A stretch of 64,000 nucleotides of DNA, taken from assembly GCF_007741535.1 (NCBI RefSeq), contig NZ_CP036525.1, forward strand, positions 744,001-808,000, written 5' to 3'. Made by a program: the position numbers and the translations under genes. This DNA comes from Rubripirellula lacrimiformis. GTDB lineage: Bacteria > Planctomycetota > Planctomycetia > Pirellulales > Pirellulaceae. Under the pieces are notes generated by a model. It was not told the origin of the DNA. It saw only the letters and a program-made list of their open reading frames with translations, and did no database searches. This document shows positions 9,607 to 19,647 of the stretch, piece after piece. Each line of letters opens with the position of its first letter. The stretch's first letter is position 1.

Positions 9607-11787
9607 TTAGTTCTTTACCAATCCAACCTTGGACATGTCGAACTGCACTAGGCCCATCTTCAGTGCCGGTGAATCGGGCTTGAATCGGAAGTCGCCGTTT
9701 GCGGAATCAATAAACAGAGGGTCAATCGCAAGTCCGTGTGCATCAACTCCATCTCGTTGCTGTTTTTCCAGCATCTGTACGCCCAAATCGGGTTCGCTGG
9801 CGCAGAAGTAGATGTTGTAGTCCGTGTCGGCCTGCTTCGATGTGGCCAGTTGCCGTCCCCGACGATCCTCGGTTGTTCGCCGTTTGCCAGGTGGCAGCTC
9901 ATCGATGAAGGTACAGGCGTTGGACGACGAGTAAAAAATGTTCCGCTGAATCGTAGCCCCCGTCATCGGTCCTTCGCGCAGAGAGAGGTAATATCCACGC
10001 GGCGGAGCGATGATGTCGGCGACGATGTTGTTTTCGCAGCGATTGTTCAGCTTTAGAATGATTCCCTGCGACGTGCACTGGTAGATCAGGTTCTCGGCGA
10101 TCAGTGTATCTCGTTGCCCTCCGTCGGTACGTATCGCTGCCTGCATCAGCATGGGAGCCACGAGGTGATGGATGTAGTTGCGGCGAATCACGTTGCCCGC
10201 TCCGGCGCCGCGGATGTAGATTCCGTTGCCATCCCCAAGCATTTCCATCGCGTGATGAATTTCGTTCGATTCAATCCGATTGTCGTGGGTATGAAGATAG
10301 GGCCGCACGTCTTCGAGTTCCGGTTGCTTGGGCAAGCGAGGGATCTCATGCCGTCGGATCGTCCTGCCGAGTTCGCGCCCCTGGCGTTGGAAAAAATCCG
10401 TCATGCACCCGGAAATGATGATTCCGGTGTAGGGCGTATGGTGCACAAGGTTATTCATGATTCGATTCTGGCCACTTTGCCAGACCATGATTCCGGGTGA
10501 GTGCGAATAGATCTGACCGACATGATGGATGTGATTGTTGTAGACCAGATTCTTTTCGTTGACGTCTTTTGTCCCAGGGCCATAGCCGCATAGCAGGATG
10601 CCTGTTCCCCCAATGTGTTCGATCAGGTTCCCAGAGAACGTGTTCTGTCTGCCGTGCAGATCGACGCGAATCGCACTGCCGCCGCTGTCAGCGAACCGGC
10701 AGTTTTCGATGCGACACTTTTCTGTTCCCCGCAGACGAACCAGTGCATTGGCTTTGTCGTGCATGTCCCAGTCGTGCTGCAGGCCCGCATCCTTGTCGGT
10801 GATGCTGTAACGCTCGCCGTGCATGAACGTTAGACCTCGGAAATTCAGGTTCCGAACCGGCCGGTCGTTTGGACCTTCCTTGTCAATCTCCCCTTCGATG
10901 CGAATTAGTTCGGTCAGCTCGGGAACCAAGACTGGCGAGTCGTTTCGCGGCCAGAGATAGAGTTTGCCTTGCCGTGTATCCAGAGCCCACTCGCCCGGTT
11001 CATCAAGTTCCTCCAGTGCGTTCTCGACCCAGCACGACGCCGTTTGCTTCAGAAAATGGAGGTGGTTCATCGCGTAGGTTGCATCGATAGACGTGCGAGC
11101 GATCTGTCTCTGCTCGTCGACGGATTCCAGCGGCAAGATGTTTACAATCCAAGCATGATGCGGCCGAACGACAATTTCGACATCGTCAACATTCGGCCAG
11201 TTCTTCAGACGGCCAGCTGGAAAGTGAAGCTCGTTTCGACTTCCGCCCTCGAGTGGGATGAATCCCTCGGACCGAGCACGCGGCAGCATTCCGTCAGCAT
11301 CAAATAGCGAACGGAAACGCCCGGCGACATTCGCGACCTGCACCTTGCCGATGGCTTCTGTTGGCAGGCCATGCGGTGAATCCGCAAATGGCTTCCACTC
11401 GGTAACCTCCCGGCCAGAACTAAAGACCGGAGTCTCGCCGGGATAAGCGGCGTACGTGATGGTCGAATCACTTCGCGGAAAATCATGTATCCCAAACACA
11501 ACGGTTTGATTCAGGCGGTAGGTTCCCCCACGGATGAGAACGACGACATCGCCAGAGCGATCTTTACCTGATTCCCGTACGGCGTCACGCGCGTGCTGCA
11601 GCGTCGCAAACGGCCCATCCGTTCGTTGACCGTTCGGTTCTGGCAACGTCCCCGACCACGTGTCAGAACCGCTGGGCGACAAATAGAAGTCAGCGGTTGA
11701 CTCCGCGGCGCAATTTGCCCCTGCGGCCAGCATGGCACTGACCAAGAGGAGCGTGAAGATCCGTCGCGAAAATATGGGGTTCGTCAT
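9607..11787 (-). CDS. Secreted right-handed parallel beta-helix protein (GH141-like or related)
   Basis: The start at 11787 is supported by a signal peptide ([20 protein letters not shown]) and an AAAGGATT-like site just upstream; the frame is open further but without such support. The mature protein starts [18 protein letters not shown], the usual opening of secreted beta-helix carbohydrate-active enzymes. Many helix rungs of the NRI/NxI type follow ([70 protein letters not shown]-like). Family members cleave or debranch polysaccharides (GH141 includes fucosidase and xylanase activity). The precise activity is open. It lies downstream of the sulfatase and GH86-like genes and most likely works in the same degradation pathway. 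Confidence 0.8.
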   Translation of the reverse strand: MTNPIFSRRIFTLLLVSAMLAAGANCAAESTADFYLSPSGSDTWSGTLPEPNGQRTDGPFATLQHARDAVRESGKDRSGDVVVLIRGGTYRLNQTVVFGIHDFPRSDSTITYAAYPGETPVFSSGREVTEWKPFADSPHGLPTEAIGKVQVANVAGRFRSLFDADGMLPRARSEGFIPLEGGSRNELHFPAGRLKNWPNVDDVEIVVRPHHAWIVNILPLESVDEQRQIARTSIDATYAMNHLHFLKQTASCWVENALEELDEPGEWALDTRQGKLYLWPRNDSPVLVPELTELIRIEGEIDKEGPNDRPVRNLNFRGLTFMHGERYSITDKDAGLQHDWDMHDKANALVRLRGTEKCRIENCRFADSGGSAIRVDLHGRQNTFSGNLIEHIGGTGILLCGYGPGTKDVNEKNLVYNNHIHHVGQIYSHSPGIMVWQSGQNRIMNNLVHHTPYTGIIISGCMTDFFQRQGRELGRTIRRHEIPRLPKQPELEDVRPYLHTHDNRIESNEIHHAMEMLGDGNGIYIRGAGAGNVIRRNYIHHLVAPMLMQAAIRTDGGQRDTLIAENLIYQCTSQGIILKLNNRCENNIVADIIAPPRGYYLSLREGPMTGATIQRNIFYSSSNACTFIDELPPGKRRTTEDRRGRQLATSKQADTDYNIYFCASEPDLGVQMLEKQQRDGVDAHGLAIDPLFIDSANGDFRFKPDSPALKMGLVQFDMSKVGLVKN

Positions 11788-11854
11788 TCGTAATCCTTTG
11801 GGCGATTCATTCGGTCGTGCCGTGGCACACTGATCGTTGGCAATATCAGTGAAG

Positions 11855-12232
11855 TCAAGTGTCTTTGTCAAATCGCACATAGACGCGTATAAAGCAGGTG
11901 TCGACACCTTTGTCCCATTGGATCTTGACGTCGCCGCCTTGGTCGACGTTTCTAGTCGCCGTAATCTGGACACAGCCTTTGCCGGTAAAAGCAATCTTGT
12001 CGTTTTGTAGGGCCACGACGCCTTTGCGTGCGATTTTGAACGGGGCATCAATCCCCGATTCAAAATCACTGGCGATGATAACGCGCTCGTCTTTGCTGAT
12101 GCCTTCGTCGTCAGGGTACTGTTCCGACAAGTTTCTTTCATCGGCGGCGTGCAGCGTGTCGCTCAATTGCACCGTTTCACTTCTGATTGTCTTTGCCTTT
12201 TCGCCCAACGCGATCGTTGTATCGAAGCTCAC
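11855..12232 (-). pseudogene. Truncated gene of a secreted, lectin-like planctomycete protein
   Basis: The frame contains DEGISKDERVIIASDFESG...VALQNDKIAFTGKGCVQITA...IQWDKGVDTCFIRVYVRFDKD and then stops. Planctomycete proteins that I recall with this pattern continue for hundreds of residues after the VRFD motif and start with a signal peptide. Here the N-terminus (MSFDTTIALGEKAKTI) is not a signal peptide and the C-terminus is missing. I read it as a remnant between the sulfatase (12253) and the beta-helix gene (11787). A short real gene is possible but less likely. Confidence 0.5.
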
Positions 12233-12252
12233 TTCCCATTGTCTGCCAATGC

Positions 12253-13824
12253 CTATTTGGCGGTTCGGTTGGCAGGCGTTTCGACGACAAGTGCGGCGGG
12301 AAACGCTGCTGCAGACTTTCCGCCAATGTCACTCCAGCGTTTGTTCTGCGACCCGCCACGGGGCTGGTTCATCGGGATGTCCATCCCTCCTGCATCCCCT
12401 AGCATTTTGTACAACTCATTTTCCATTTCGATCGCCACGGACTTGTACGCGGGATCGTGAAGCAGGTTGTTTTTCTCGGCGGGATCCTTGCTCAGATCGT
12501 ACAGCTCATCGGTATCCCAGACGCCGTAGTAAGTGATGTATTTGAAACGATCTCCGCGAAGAGCATACTGTGTTGGCGTTTGCGGGTAGTTCTTTTCCCA
12601 ATAGTAGACGTAGAGGAAATTCTTGCGCCACGTCATTCTGGGCGTGTTGGGCAGGTCCAGGAAACTTTGTCCGTCGATGTAGTCGGGCGTTTGCAATCCA
12701 GCAGCGTGCAAAATGGTGGGGCCGATATCAATGTTGCCGATCACATTGTCAACGACCTTGCCACCTTCGTAAAGATCTGGGCACTGCATCATCATCGGCA
12801 CTCGCATCGATTCTTCGTAGGAAACCCGCTTGTCAATCAGCCCGTGCTCGCCCCACATGAATCCGTTGTCACCCATGTAAATGACCAATGTCTCATCGTG
12901 AATTCCCATCTTCTTCAACTGATCCAGCACTCGACCGACGCTGTCGTCCACCGAAAGGACCAATTCGCAATAGCGCCGGTAAAGCGTGTCCAACCCGATG
13001 TCGCTGTGATAGCTAAATTCGATTCCGTGCCATGAGTTCTTTTGATCGCGAACCCAACGAGGCGAGTTCTTTTCAGCTGTGATGCCTTCGCCGCGAGGCA
13101 AAAAACTGAGATCCTTGTCCTCGTAGCGTCCGACATGACGCTGGGCCGGAATGTAGTGCCCGTGAACAGCCTTGTGCGATAGATACAGAAAGAACGGTTC
13201 GTCGCTGTGCTGCTGATCTTCCAGCCAATCGACTGCATAATCGGTTAGTTCATCGGTGATGTACCCCTTTTGCTTGACACGTTCACCATTGACGTTGAGC
13301 GTGTAGTTGGGATTCGGGGGCAGGTAGTGGCCTTGCCCACGAAATGAAACCCAGTGATCAAATCCCGAACGAGGCTCATCGGAATGCCCGCCCATGTGCC
13401 ATTTCCCAATGAACGCCGTCGCGTAACCGGCACGCTGCAGATATTCAGGAAAGAAAATGGTTCCCTCGGGCACAGCACGGTTGTTGTCGATCACACGATG
13501 CTTGTGCGTGTACAAGCCGGTCAAGATGGATGCTCGCGACGGTGAGCACAACGAAGTGGTGACAAACGCGTTCTTGAAGTGAACTCCATGGGATGCCAGT
13601 GAATCGAGATGGGGAGTCTCTAGGAACGGATGCCCCATGAATCCCATCGCATCGTAGCGGTGGTCATCGGTCAGGATAAAGACAACGTTGCGAGGCTTCA
13701 CCCCGTTCCGGCTAGCGGTTGCGGGCAATTCAGATGCCGACAGATCCGTCGCAGCGATAGCGAAGCTCACTTGGCTGATCATCAGACCGATCCGTAGGGC
13801 AGTCCATGTTGGAAAGTGATGCAT
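12253..13824 (-). CDS. Secreted sulfatase (formylglycine type)
   Basis: The 523-residue protein has an N-terminal signal-type segment (LRIGLMISQVSFAIAATDLSA), then NVVFILTDDHRYDAMGFMGH with the metal-binding Asp pair. The signature LCSPSRASILTG follows, with the Cys at residue 93 as formylglycine precursor. GKWHMGG and IYMGDNGFMWGEHG supply the remaining catalytic Lys/His/Asp residues. GAGGAA lies six bases upstream of the ATG at 13824, a good ribosome site. It differs from the two other sulfatases in the window in motif (CSPSR versus CNPSR and CTPSR) and size, so it probably removes sulfate from a different position. It sits between the GH86-like gene and the beta-helix gene on one strand. 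Confidence 0.92.
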   Translation of the reverse strand: MHHFPTWTALRIGLMISQVSFAIAATDLSASELPATASRNGVKPRNVVFILTDDHRYDAMGFMGHPFLETPHLDSLASHGVHFKNAFVTTSLCSPSRASILTGLYTHKHRVIDNNRAVPEGTIFFPEYLQRAGYATAFIGKWHMGGHSDEPRSGFDHWVSFRGQGHYLPPNPNYTLNVNGERVKQKGYITDELTDYAVDWLEDQQHSDEPFFLYLSHKAVHGHYIPAQRHVGRYEDKDLSFLPRGEGITAEKNSPRWVRDQKNSWHGIEFSYHSDIGLDTLYRRYCELVLSVDDSVGRVLDQLKKMGIHDETLVIYMGDNGFMWGEHGLIDKRVSYEESMRVPMMMQCPDLYEGGKVVDNVIGNIDIGPTILHAAGLQTPDYIDGQSFLDLPNTPRMTWRKNFLYVYYWEKNYPQTPTQYALRGDRFKYITYYGVWDTDELYDLSKDPAEKNNLLHDPAYKSVAIEMENELYKMLGDAGGMDIPMNQPRGGSQNKRWSDIGGKSAAAFPAALVVETPANRTAK

Positions 13825-14175
13825 CGAGTTCCTCGAGGTTGGTTGGGGATGATTGGGTCGGCAATGACCCTAGGTTCGATCAAGTGCCCGAATGTTGCAT
13901 GGCATGGCCAGGGATACGATACAGCATCGCTATCGGGGCAAACTGACGAACCATATTCGGCAGGATCATCCATCGAGGTGAGGGGCAGGGGGGGCCAAAC
14001 CGTTCACTGCCCAATGTTCATCCCGACGGACTGAATTGGAACGGTCCGGGAAATTCGCCATTCACGTCGTCTTGGTGACGACTTCCGGTTCGCTGTTCGA
14101 CGCATGGGGCAATGGCGAACCGGCACTCGTCGATTTGGCTCTGCTGATTCACTCTATCGGCAAGTGCGTCATTGC
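13825..14175. other. Intergenic region, no gene seen
   Basis: A 351-base gap lies between two minus-strand genes. It contains a G-rich patch near 13981-13996 (GGGGCAGGGGGGG-like) and presumably the promoter of the sulfatase gene. No RNA gene or strong hairpin was found. Confidence 0.35.
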
Positions 14176-16545
14176 TCATTCGATGAGGGTGACCAGTTGT
14201 ACGGAGGTGATCGTTGCTCCGCTTTGCGCTTCGATGATGATTTCGTTTTCGTCGCGCAAGATGTTTGCGGGGATTTCCAAATCCATCGGGGCGAAGAACT
14301 CGCTGAATTCGTTCGAGTCGCCGGTGTTGACCGTCAACCGCTTGCCGTTGATGCGAGCGGTTAGAGGCTGGGTCAAACCGCCTCGTCGATGGATCCCGAT
14401 GATCAGCTTCGCGGATTGAATGGATTTTACGTTTGGGACGCCGATTTGGAATTCAGCAAATTTGCCCTGGCTTGCAACCGCCGTTCTGCTGGCATACCAA
14501 CGATCCAGTCTCAGCGTTCCCGTGGGTGCGAGCGGTTGTTGCAGATTCAGGCGAATGATTGTGGTTTCGTTGACGTCGACTGGAATTGCCGTCGCGTCAA
14601 CCGAGTGTTCGGGCTCGAAGACGACCTCGCCCCGGTGATAATTCAGTCTCGTTTGGGTTGCCTCTTTGACGCTCAAGCGAGCGGCTACACCAGAAAGGTC
14701 GACGGCGATCTGTCGCCCGCCCATGTTCGTTACCGCCAGCGAGATTCGATTCCCGTCGTGAATCGCCACCACGTCCAACCAGTCGCGGTCGAACGAAACC
14801 GGAAGTCGTTGCCCGTCGAAGTCACGCCACAGTTCAAAGTAATTTGCGATCGTGGTCGGATCGAAATCGTCGATGTCGACGTGGCGGTCGCGATCCGCCT
14901 TGGGAGTGAACGCCGCATCACCGCTGAGCGGATTCCAGGACATGTGCAGGAAAATGAATGGCACAAACAGGTCGATCTGATCGGGACGCTGCATGGACTT
15001 GGTCAGGTAGGCGTTCCAAGCGTGCAGTCGTAGCCAGTTGTCGGATGGTTCACGACCGTTTTGCAGCGATCCGGTTTCGGTGATCAGAATCGGCAGCACG
15101 TTGTCAACGCGGTGCATGTCGGCGCGAAGCATATCCAGAATCGCTTCATATCGTCCGAGCAAGTAATTGGAGTAACCTTCGCCACGACGCTGGTGAGCCC
15201 CCAGCGTCAACGCGTTCTCGTAGAAGTGATGCGAGAAGAAGTCGAGACGGCCTCGTGTTTCCTCGATGAACCGGGCTTGTTGCTTATACAGGCCAAAGTC
15301 GTTCACTTGCACTTGCATGTAGGCAGACGACGGACCACCGACTTGGGTTGTTGGCGACTGTTCATGCACCGCGTCGGCAACGCGATTGTGAAAGTCGGCG
15401 AGCAAGCCCCAACCGTCGACATCCTTGTTTCCGTGGTGAGCCCACTCGGACGCCACGCTACTCTCGTTTTTGACTTCCCACCAAGCCGCCGTCGATCCTC
15501 CATCTGCGATCTGATCGGCGACGTACGCCGCAGCCAATTCGGCGGCGTCGTCGAAATGCTCCACTCGCGGCGTACCACGGCCCTTCAAGGGAACGGACAT
15601 GAACTCGGGCCAGTCGTTGAAACACAATGCGAAAGGCGTCTTCTGCCACGCGGGCAACGCTCGGCGTTGTCGTTCGCCTGCGTCATAGCTGTCGAAGAAG
15701 CTGAAATCCGCCGCACCCGGTTTGTCCGCACGCTCTTGCAACGTCTTGGCTCCTTTCTTCCAGCCACGGGTCAGCGCCGGGTTGAATTTGAACGCTCCTC
15801 GTCCCGGTCCAAAGTTGCGATCATTGGCCCACTTTTCAAAGGACTCGTGCACGACACCAGGCGTTTCATGAATGCGAAACCATTTGGTTCGTTGCAGGTC
15901 GGTCGTTCCACTGATCGAAAGTTCGTGCTGAGTGTCGACGTCAATGACGACCTGCTCACGAGGGAACTCGGAACCCAGGTCGCGATACGGGATGGTGTCA
16001 AAATCGGGTGGAATTTGCTTTTGAGCGTAGAAAACAAGATCGTCAATGCGACAAACAGATTGCGCATCCTTCATCACGAACCGAATCTTCATTCGCTCGA
16101 ACGGCTTGTCCGTCAGTGGCAACGACGGCATCTGAACGCGATAGAAGTCCTTGACCTGGACGCTGCGCGGGGGCGCCTTGTCGGGCGAGAACGGAAAGAC
16201 ACGAACTTCTTTGATCCGGTCGAGCCCCTCGCCGTGAAAACCGAAATGCCGAAACAGCCCCGCAATTTGCTCGGCTCCCGCGGGCAGCAACAGCTCGTCG
16301 CCATCGCCGATCTCGGAAACTTGCTCAAGAACGTTAAGGCTCTTAAGGCCTCGGTCGTGTCCCTGCCCGACGTATTCGGTCTTACGTCCCTCGGCAAACG
16401 TATCGAACAGGTAGTCGTGAACAGCCTTTCGTCGTTGTCCCTCGCGACTGAGCTCCTGAGCTTGCAGAATCGACACTTTGTCGGCCGTCAAACAGGTTGA
16501 CAGAATGCATAGCAAGCTGGCAACACAGAAGTGTTTTCCTATCAT
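14176..16545 (-). CDS. Secreted GH86-like beta-agarase/porphyranase
   Basis: The 789-residue protein has a short signal peptide (MIGKHFCVASLLCILSTC). An N-terminal carbohydrate-binding-like region follows (about 60-210). A TIM-barrel contains KWFRIHETPG, AAWWEVKNESSVASEWAHH (likely acid/base Glu in the E of KNE) and PILITETGS (likely nucleophile Glu at the barrel strand end). Two beta-sandwich domains close it, the last with IIGIHRRGGLTQPLTARING. This clan GH-A layout with a tryptophan-rich E-N-E site matches GH86 agarases and porphyranases. The family call comes from memory of the fold and motifs, not a search. It fits the adjacent sulfatases, since porphyran and agar of red algae are sulfated galactans. 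Confidence 0.65.
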   Translation of the reverse strand: MIGKHFCVASLLCILSTCLTADKVSILQAQELSREGQRRKAVHDYLFDTFAEGRKTEYVGQGHDRGLKSLNVLEQVSEIGDGDELLLPAGAEQIAGLFRHFGFHGEGLDRIKEVRVFPFSPDKAPPRSVQVKDFYRVQMPSLPLTDKPFERMKIRFVMKDAQSVCRIDDLVFYAQKQIPPDFDTIPYRDLGSEFPREQVVIDVDTQHELSISGTTDLQRTKWFRIHETPGVVHESFEKWANDRNFGPGRGAFKFNPALTRGWKKGAKTLQERADKPGAADFSFFDSYDAGERQRRALPAWQKTPFALCFNDWPEFMSVPLKGRGTPRVEHFDDAAELAAAYVADQIADGGSTAAWWEVKNESSVASEWAHHGNKDVDGWGLLADFHNRVADAVHEQSPTTQVGGPSSAYMQVQVNDFGLYKQQARFIEETRGRLDFFSHHFYENALTLGAHQRRGEGYSNYLLGRYEAILDMLRADMHRVDNVLPILITETGSLQNGREPSDNWLRLHAWNAYLTKSMQRPDQIDLFVPFIFLHMSWNPLSGDAAFTPKADRDRHVDIDDFDPTTIANYFELWRDFDGQRLPVSFDRDWLDVVAIHDGNRISLAVTNMGGRQIAVDLSGVAARLSVKEATQTRLNYHRGEVVFEPEHSVDATAIPVDVNETTIIRLNLQQPLAPTGTLRLDRWYASRTAVASQGKFAEFQIGVPNVKSIQSAKLIIGIHRRGGLTQPLTARINGKRLTVNTGDSNEFSEFFAPMDLEIPANILRDENEIIIEAQSGATITSVQLVTLIE

Positions 16546-16644
16546 GAGTTTGGAATCCGCTTAGAGTCTTGTGTTGGGTGAGTGTGAAACAACCTCTTCA
16601 TCGGCTGGCATTTCTTTGCGGGATGCGTCACTCGCGACTGCCAC

Positions 16645-17658
16645 TCACTGCTTGCTGACGACCGGTGCCAGATAGATGTCGCGGTACGACACGGTGGTGT
16701 GGTCGCCCTGTAGGTAGATCGGGCCCGGTGCGGCGGCGTTCGTGTAGATGGCTCCCGCCGTTGGGCCATCGATCGGTTGGTTGTCGATGACCTTCACACC
16801 ATTGAGGACAACGGTGACGTGCCGATCGACAAGAGTCAGGTCGTAGGTTTGCCATTGGCCACCGGGATTTCCCGCATTGACGGACGGTGCGATCGCACCG
16901 AAGATCGCGCCCACTCCCTGGATGCCTTGCATTCGGCTGTCGCGATCAACCACTTGCGCCTCGTACATCCCTCGCAAATAGATGCCGCTGTTTCGTGCTT
17001 CTTCGACCAGGAATTCGATGTGCAGCCAGAAGTCTTCAAACTCAGCCTCGGTTCGCAAATTTGCGTAGGAACCGGTCGGACTGAAGTCGGTCTTGGTGGT
17101 GGAGTTGACCAGCATTCCATCGATGACGCTCCATCCATTTGTCTTGTCGGACTCGTAAGTTCGCCAGCCGCTGATGTCTTTGCCGTTGAAGAGTGAGATC
17201 GGATGGCCGAATCGAACCTTCGACAATTCGGGAGCCGACTCGGGCATCGGTGGGACCCGCTTTCCTGTGAACGCATCACGCTGCGAAGTTCCATCGGCGA
17301 GTTGGCGATCAAGGACACCGTCGAGCTTGCCATCGTTGAGGCCAACATCCACTCGGGTAACCGACGCTTGTCCGTTCTTCTTTTTGGGGTTTCTGCGGAT
17401 TTCAAACTTCAAACGTCCGTCAACCTGCTCGGCTTTATAGGGGCCGGTTGGGCCGATATACAAACGCATGTAGACCAGCGACTGTCCATCCTCTTCGACC
17501 ACTCGCATCCAGGCGGGCAGGCCGGATTCGAGCTCAACAGACCAGTCGCCGCTGAGGTCTTCGGCTTGTGCGGTTGATAAGAAGCTTGCGACGATTGCCA
17601 ATGCGACGAGCCAGCCGCGATTGAAGCTGTTGAAGTCAGAGACTTGATTGTGATTCAT
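16645..17658 (-). CDS. Secreted DUF1080 (3-keto-disaccharide hydrolase-like) protein
   Basis: A signal peptide (WLVALAIVASFLSTAQAED) precedes an N-terminal beta-rich segment of about 110 residues. A DUF1080 domain follows from about 150 (ISLFNGKDISGWRTYESD...WSVIDGMLVNSTTKTDF...DFWLHIEFLVEEARNSGIYLRG...QWQTYDLTLVDRHVTVVLNG). DUF1080 has a concanavalin-like fold and includes enzymes acting on 3-keto sugars. It is greatly expanded in Planctomycetes and often sits beside sugar isomerases/epimerases, as here (gene at 17741). The exact substrate is unknown. The spacing of 82 bases to the upstream gene suggests the same transcription unit. Confidence 0.85.
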   Translation of the reverse strand: MNHNQVSDFNSFNRGWLVALAIVASFLSTAQAEDLSGDWSVELESGLPAWMRVVEEDGQSLVYMRLYIGPTGPYKAEQVDGRLKFEIRRNPKKKNGQASVTRVDVGLNDGKLDGVLDRQLADGTSQRDAFTGKRVPPMPESAPELSKVRFGHPISLFNGKDISGWRTYESDKTNGWSVIDGMLVNSTTKTDFSPTGSYANLRTEAEFEDFWLHIEFLVEEARNSGIYLRGMYEAQVVDRDSRMQGIQGVGAIFGAIAPSVNAGNPGGQWQTYDLTLVDRHVTVVLNGVKVIDNQPIDGPTAGAIYTNAAAPGPIYLQGDHTTVSYRDIYLAPVVSKQ

Positions 17659-17740
17659 CGTGTTCGGTTGTTGGTGTGGCTGGTGGATTGGTTCAACTGG
17701 GCAGGTTCGATCTCGTAAGCCGTCGGCTCAGGAGGGCGTG

Positions 17741-18706
17741 TTATTGACTTTTGTCTGTTTCGCTGGATTGAAGGGATGGATTGAACAGATCTAGGGCGTA
17801 AGTCGCGTTCTTTTCGGTGGCTTCCGCCCGATCCATCCGCTTGGGAAATGAGCCTTCGATGATCAACCATCCTTTGTACTGCATCGATTCGAGCAGATCT
17901 TTTACTTTTGCAAAGTCGATGTCGCCGTTGCCGAGCAAATCACCATTCTCTTTCAGGTGAATTTCGCAGATGTTCTCGCTGCCAAGGCTCTCGATCTCGC
18001 GATAGATGTCGTAGCCCATCCGCGACGCGTTCCCCGTGTCGTAATAGATTTTCACGGCGGGCGATCCGACGCTTGCAAGGATGTGGCGGTGGTCGGCTTC
18101 GTTCAGCAGCGTTTCCAAGGCCAGGGTGAAACCGTGCCTTTCCGCCAGCGGAGCGACTCGCTTCAGCTTTTCGATGACTGTCTGGATCAACTCCGGCTTG
18201 CCGTTGATGTCCGCTTTGCCGAAGAAGGCCAGCAATACGATGTTGGGTGAGACCTTGGCCGCCAGATCACGATCCTCCAGTTCAGCCGCTTCCTCTTGAA
18301 GCTTTGCCATCGTTTCGATGCACTCGACGACCAATCGTTCGGCTTCGTCCGTCGTCGCCAGCGGGACTCTGTTCAGCAGCCCGATGCCCAGCGAAGAAAT
18401 TCCGACTCCCGTTGTTTGGACTGTTTCGCGGATGATGTCGCGATTCTCTGGAAGACGCAGGTCAAGGCCTTCTTCTTTCGCATCGAATGAATATTGAATG
18501 CCTTGCAGTCCATTACGCCGAGCAAACTCAAACGACTCAACCGACAGCGGCATTTGGATCGACCAATCACAGGTGCCAATCTTGAAATGATGCGTGCTGT
18601 TATCGTCGGCGAAACACCTGGGCATCAACGATACAGCCGCCGCCAAGACAGCGCAAGCGATGACTGCCATTCGACGATTCATCCAAAGCAGACTTTTCTG
18701 ATGCAT
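17741..18706 (-). CDS. Exported sugar phosphate isomerase/epimerase-like TIM-barrel protein
   Basis: The protein has a signal-type N-terminus (MNRRMAVIACAVLAAAVSLM) and a xylose-isomerase-like barrel. The metal-site strands are FTLALETLLNEADH (Glu), AVKIYYDTGNASRMG (Asp), ICEIHLKENGDLLGNGDIDF (His) and WLIIEGSFPK (Glu). Members of this AP-endonuclease-2-like family isomerise or epimerise sugars. Planctomycetes have many exported members next to DUF1080 proteins, and the pair may handle oxidised sugars. The ATG at 18706 lies 6 bases after the stop of the esterase gene, so the two are translationally coupled. A second ATG at 18682 is possible. Confidence 0.82.
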   Translation of the reverse strand: MHQKSLLWMNRRMAVIACAVLAAAVSLMPRCFADDNSTHHFKIGTCDWSIQMPLSVESFEFARRNGLQGIQYSFDAKEEGLDLRLPENRDIIRETVQTTGVGISSLGIGLLNRVPLATTDEAERLVVECIETMAKLQEEAAELEDRDLAAKVSPNIVLLAFFGKADINGKPELIQTVIEKLKRVAPLAERHGFTLALETLLNEADHRHILASVGSPAVKIYYDTGNASRMGYDIYREIESLGSENICEIHLKENGDLLGNGDIDFAKVKDLLESMQYKGWLIIEGSFPKRMDRAEATEKNATYALDLFNPSLQSSETDKSQ

Positions 18707-18712
18707 GTTTTT

Positions 18713-19579
18713 CTATTTCAGTAAATGTTGATTGAACCAATTCACGAATTGCACTTCATCGGCTTCCTTGTTGGGCCAGCCGTGCTTGGCACCTTCTTTG
18801 ATCACCAGCTGGATCGGCACACCTTTGGACTCGGCGACCGTCTGGAAACTCTGCGACTGATACAGTGGCACGATCGGGTCCGCGTCGCCGTGGATGATGG
18901 ATACGGGCGGTGTCTTTTCGCTGACGTGGTAGATCGGCGACATGTGGCGTCCAAGCACTTGGCGAGTCTCGGCCGTTTTCGATTCATCACCGAACGCAGG
19001 CTGCCAACGTTGTTGCTTGCCGACGCCGACGCAGTCGTCGCCTGGTTCGCTCCAATTCAAGTAGTCGGTAGGCGGATAGAAAACGCAGGCGGCCTGGACG
19101 GCGCTACTGGCGCGATCGACCGGGTCGTTCGCTTTCGGATCGCCGGGTCCGCCCTTGGTGGCAAGAATCAGGCTGAGGTGGCCGCCTGCACTGCTGCCAG
19201 TGACACCAATGCGATCGGGATCAATGTTCCAGCGATCCGCGTTGGTGCGAATGAACCTGACGGCGCGATGCATGAATCCCATGATGTCGCGGACTTGGTA
19301 TCGCGGCTGAGAACCGTGAAAGACGGCAAAGACCGTGTACCCTTGATCGGTGTAGGGACTGGAAAAGCCGTCCTTCACTTTGGAGTGATTCGACTTCCAA
19401 CCGCCGCTAACAATCTTGATGATCCCGACGCCGTTCGGTTTCTCTGGCACAAACACATCCATCGTCAACGCAACACCTTCGGTTCGCTGATAGATGATGT
19501 CACGCTCGCGCAGCGTTTGGGCTGACAATAGCCCAGGCGAGAAGAGTGCAATCACGAAGGCGAAGATTGGTTTGTTCAT
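18713..19579 (-). CDS. Secreted alpha/beta-hydrolase esterase
   Basis: The start at 19579 is set by a signal peptide (MNKPIFAFVIALFSPGLLSAQ); the longer open frame has no such support. Catalytic landmarks are the nucleophile elbow VTGSSAGGHLSL (G-x-S-x-G), acid Asp in VSIIHGDADPIVPL and His in EGAKHGWPN. A GGW oxyanion-type motif occurs (IVSGGWKSN), different from the HGGG of the esterase at 8499. Likely a carbohydrate acyl-esterase. It appears to be the first gene of the minus-strand glycan-degradation cluster, directly followed by the isomerase/epimerase gene. Confidence 0.85.
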   Translation of the reverse strand: MNKPIFAFVIALFSPGLLSAQTLRERDIIYQRTEGVALTMDVFVPEKPNGVGIIKIVSGGWKSNHSKVKDGFSSPYTDQGYTVFAVFHGSQPRYQVRDIMGFMHRAVRFIRTNADRWNIDPDRIGVTGSSAGGHLSLILATKGGPGDPKANDPVDRASSAVQAACVFYPPTDYLNWSEPGDDCVGVGKQQRWQPAFGDESKTAETRQVLGRHMSPIYHVSEKTPPVSIIHGDADPIVPLYQSQSFQTVAESKGVPIQLVIKEGAKHGWPNKEADEVQFVNWFNQHLLK

Positions 19580-19647
19580 CCGGTTTGGCTCGCTATGGGG
19601 TGGGTCGAGTAGCTTGTCAGTCAGGCAAATCGAGAGGTCAGGCAAAT

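Noticed and set aside
15061-16500. A 479-codon open frame on the plus strand
   Set aside because: It lies wholly antisense to the GH86-like gene, has no recognisable motif, and reflects the high GC and codon pattern of the minus-strand gene.
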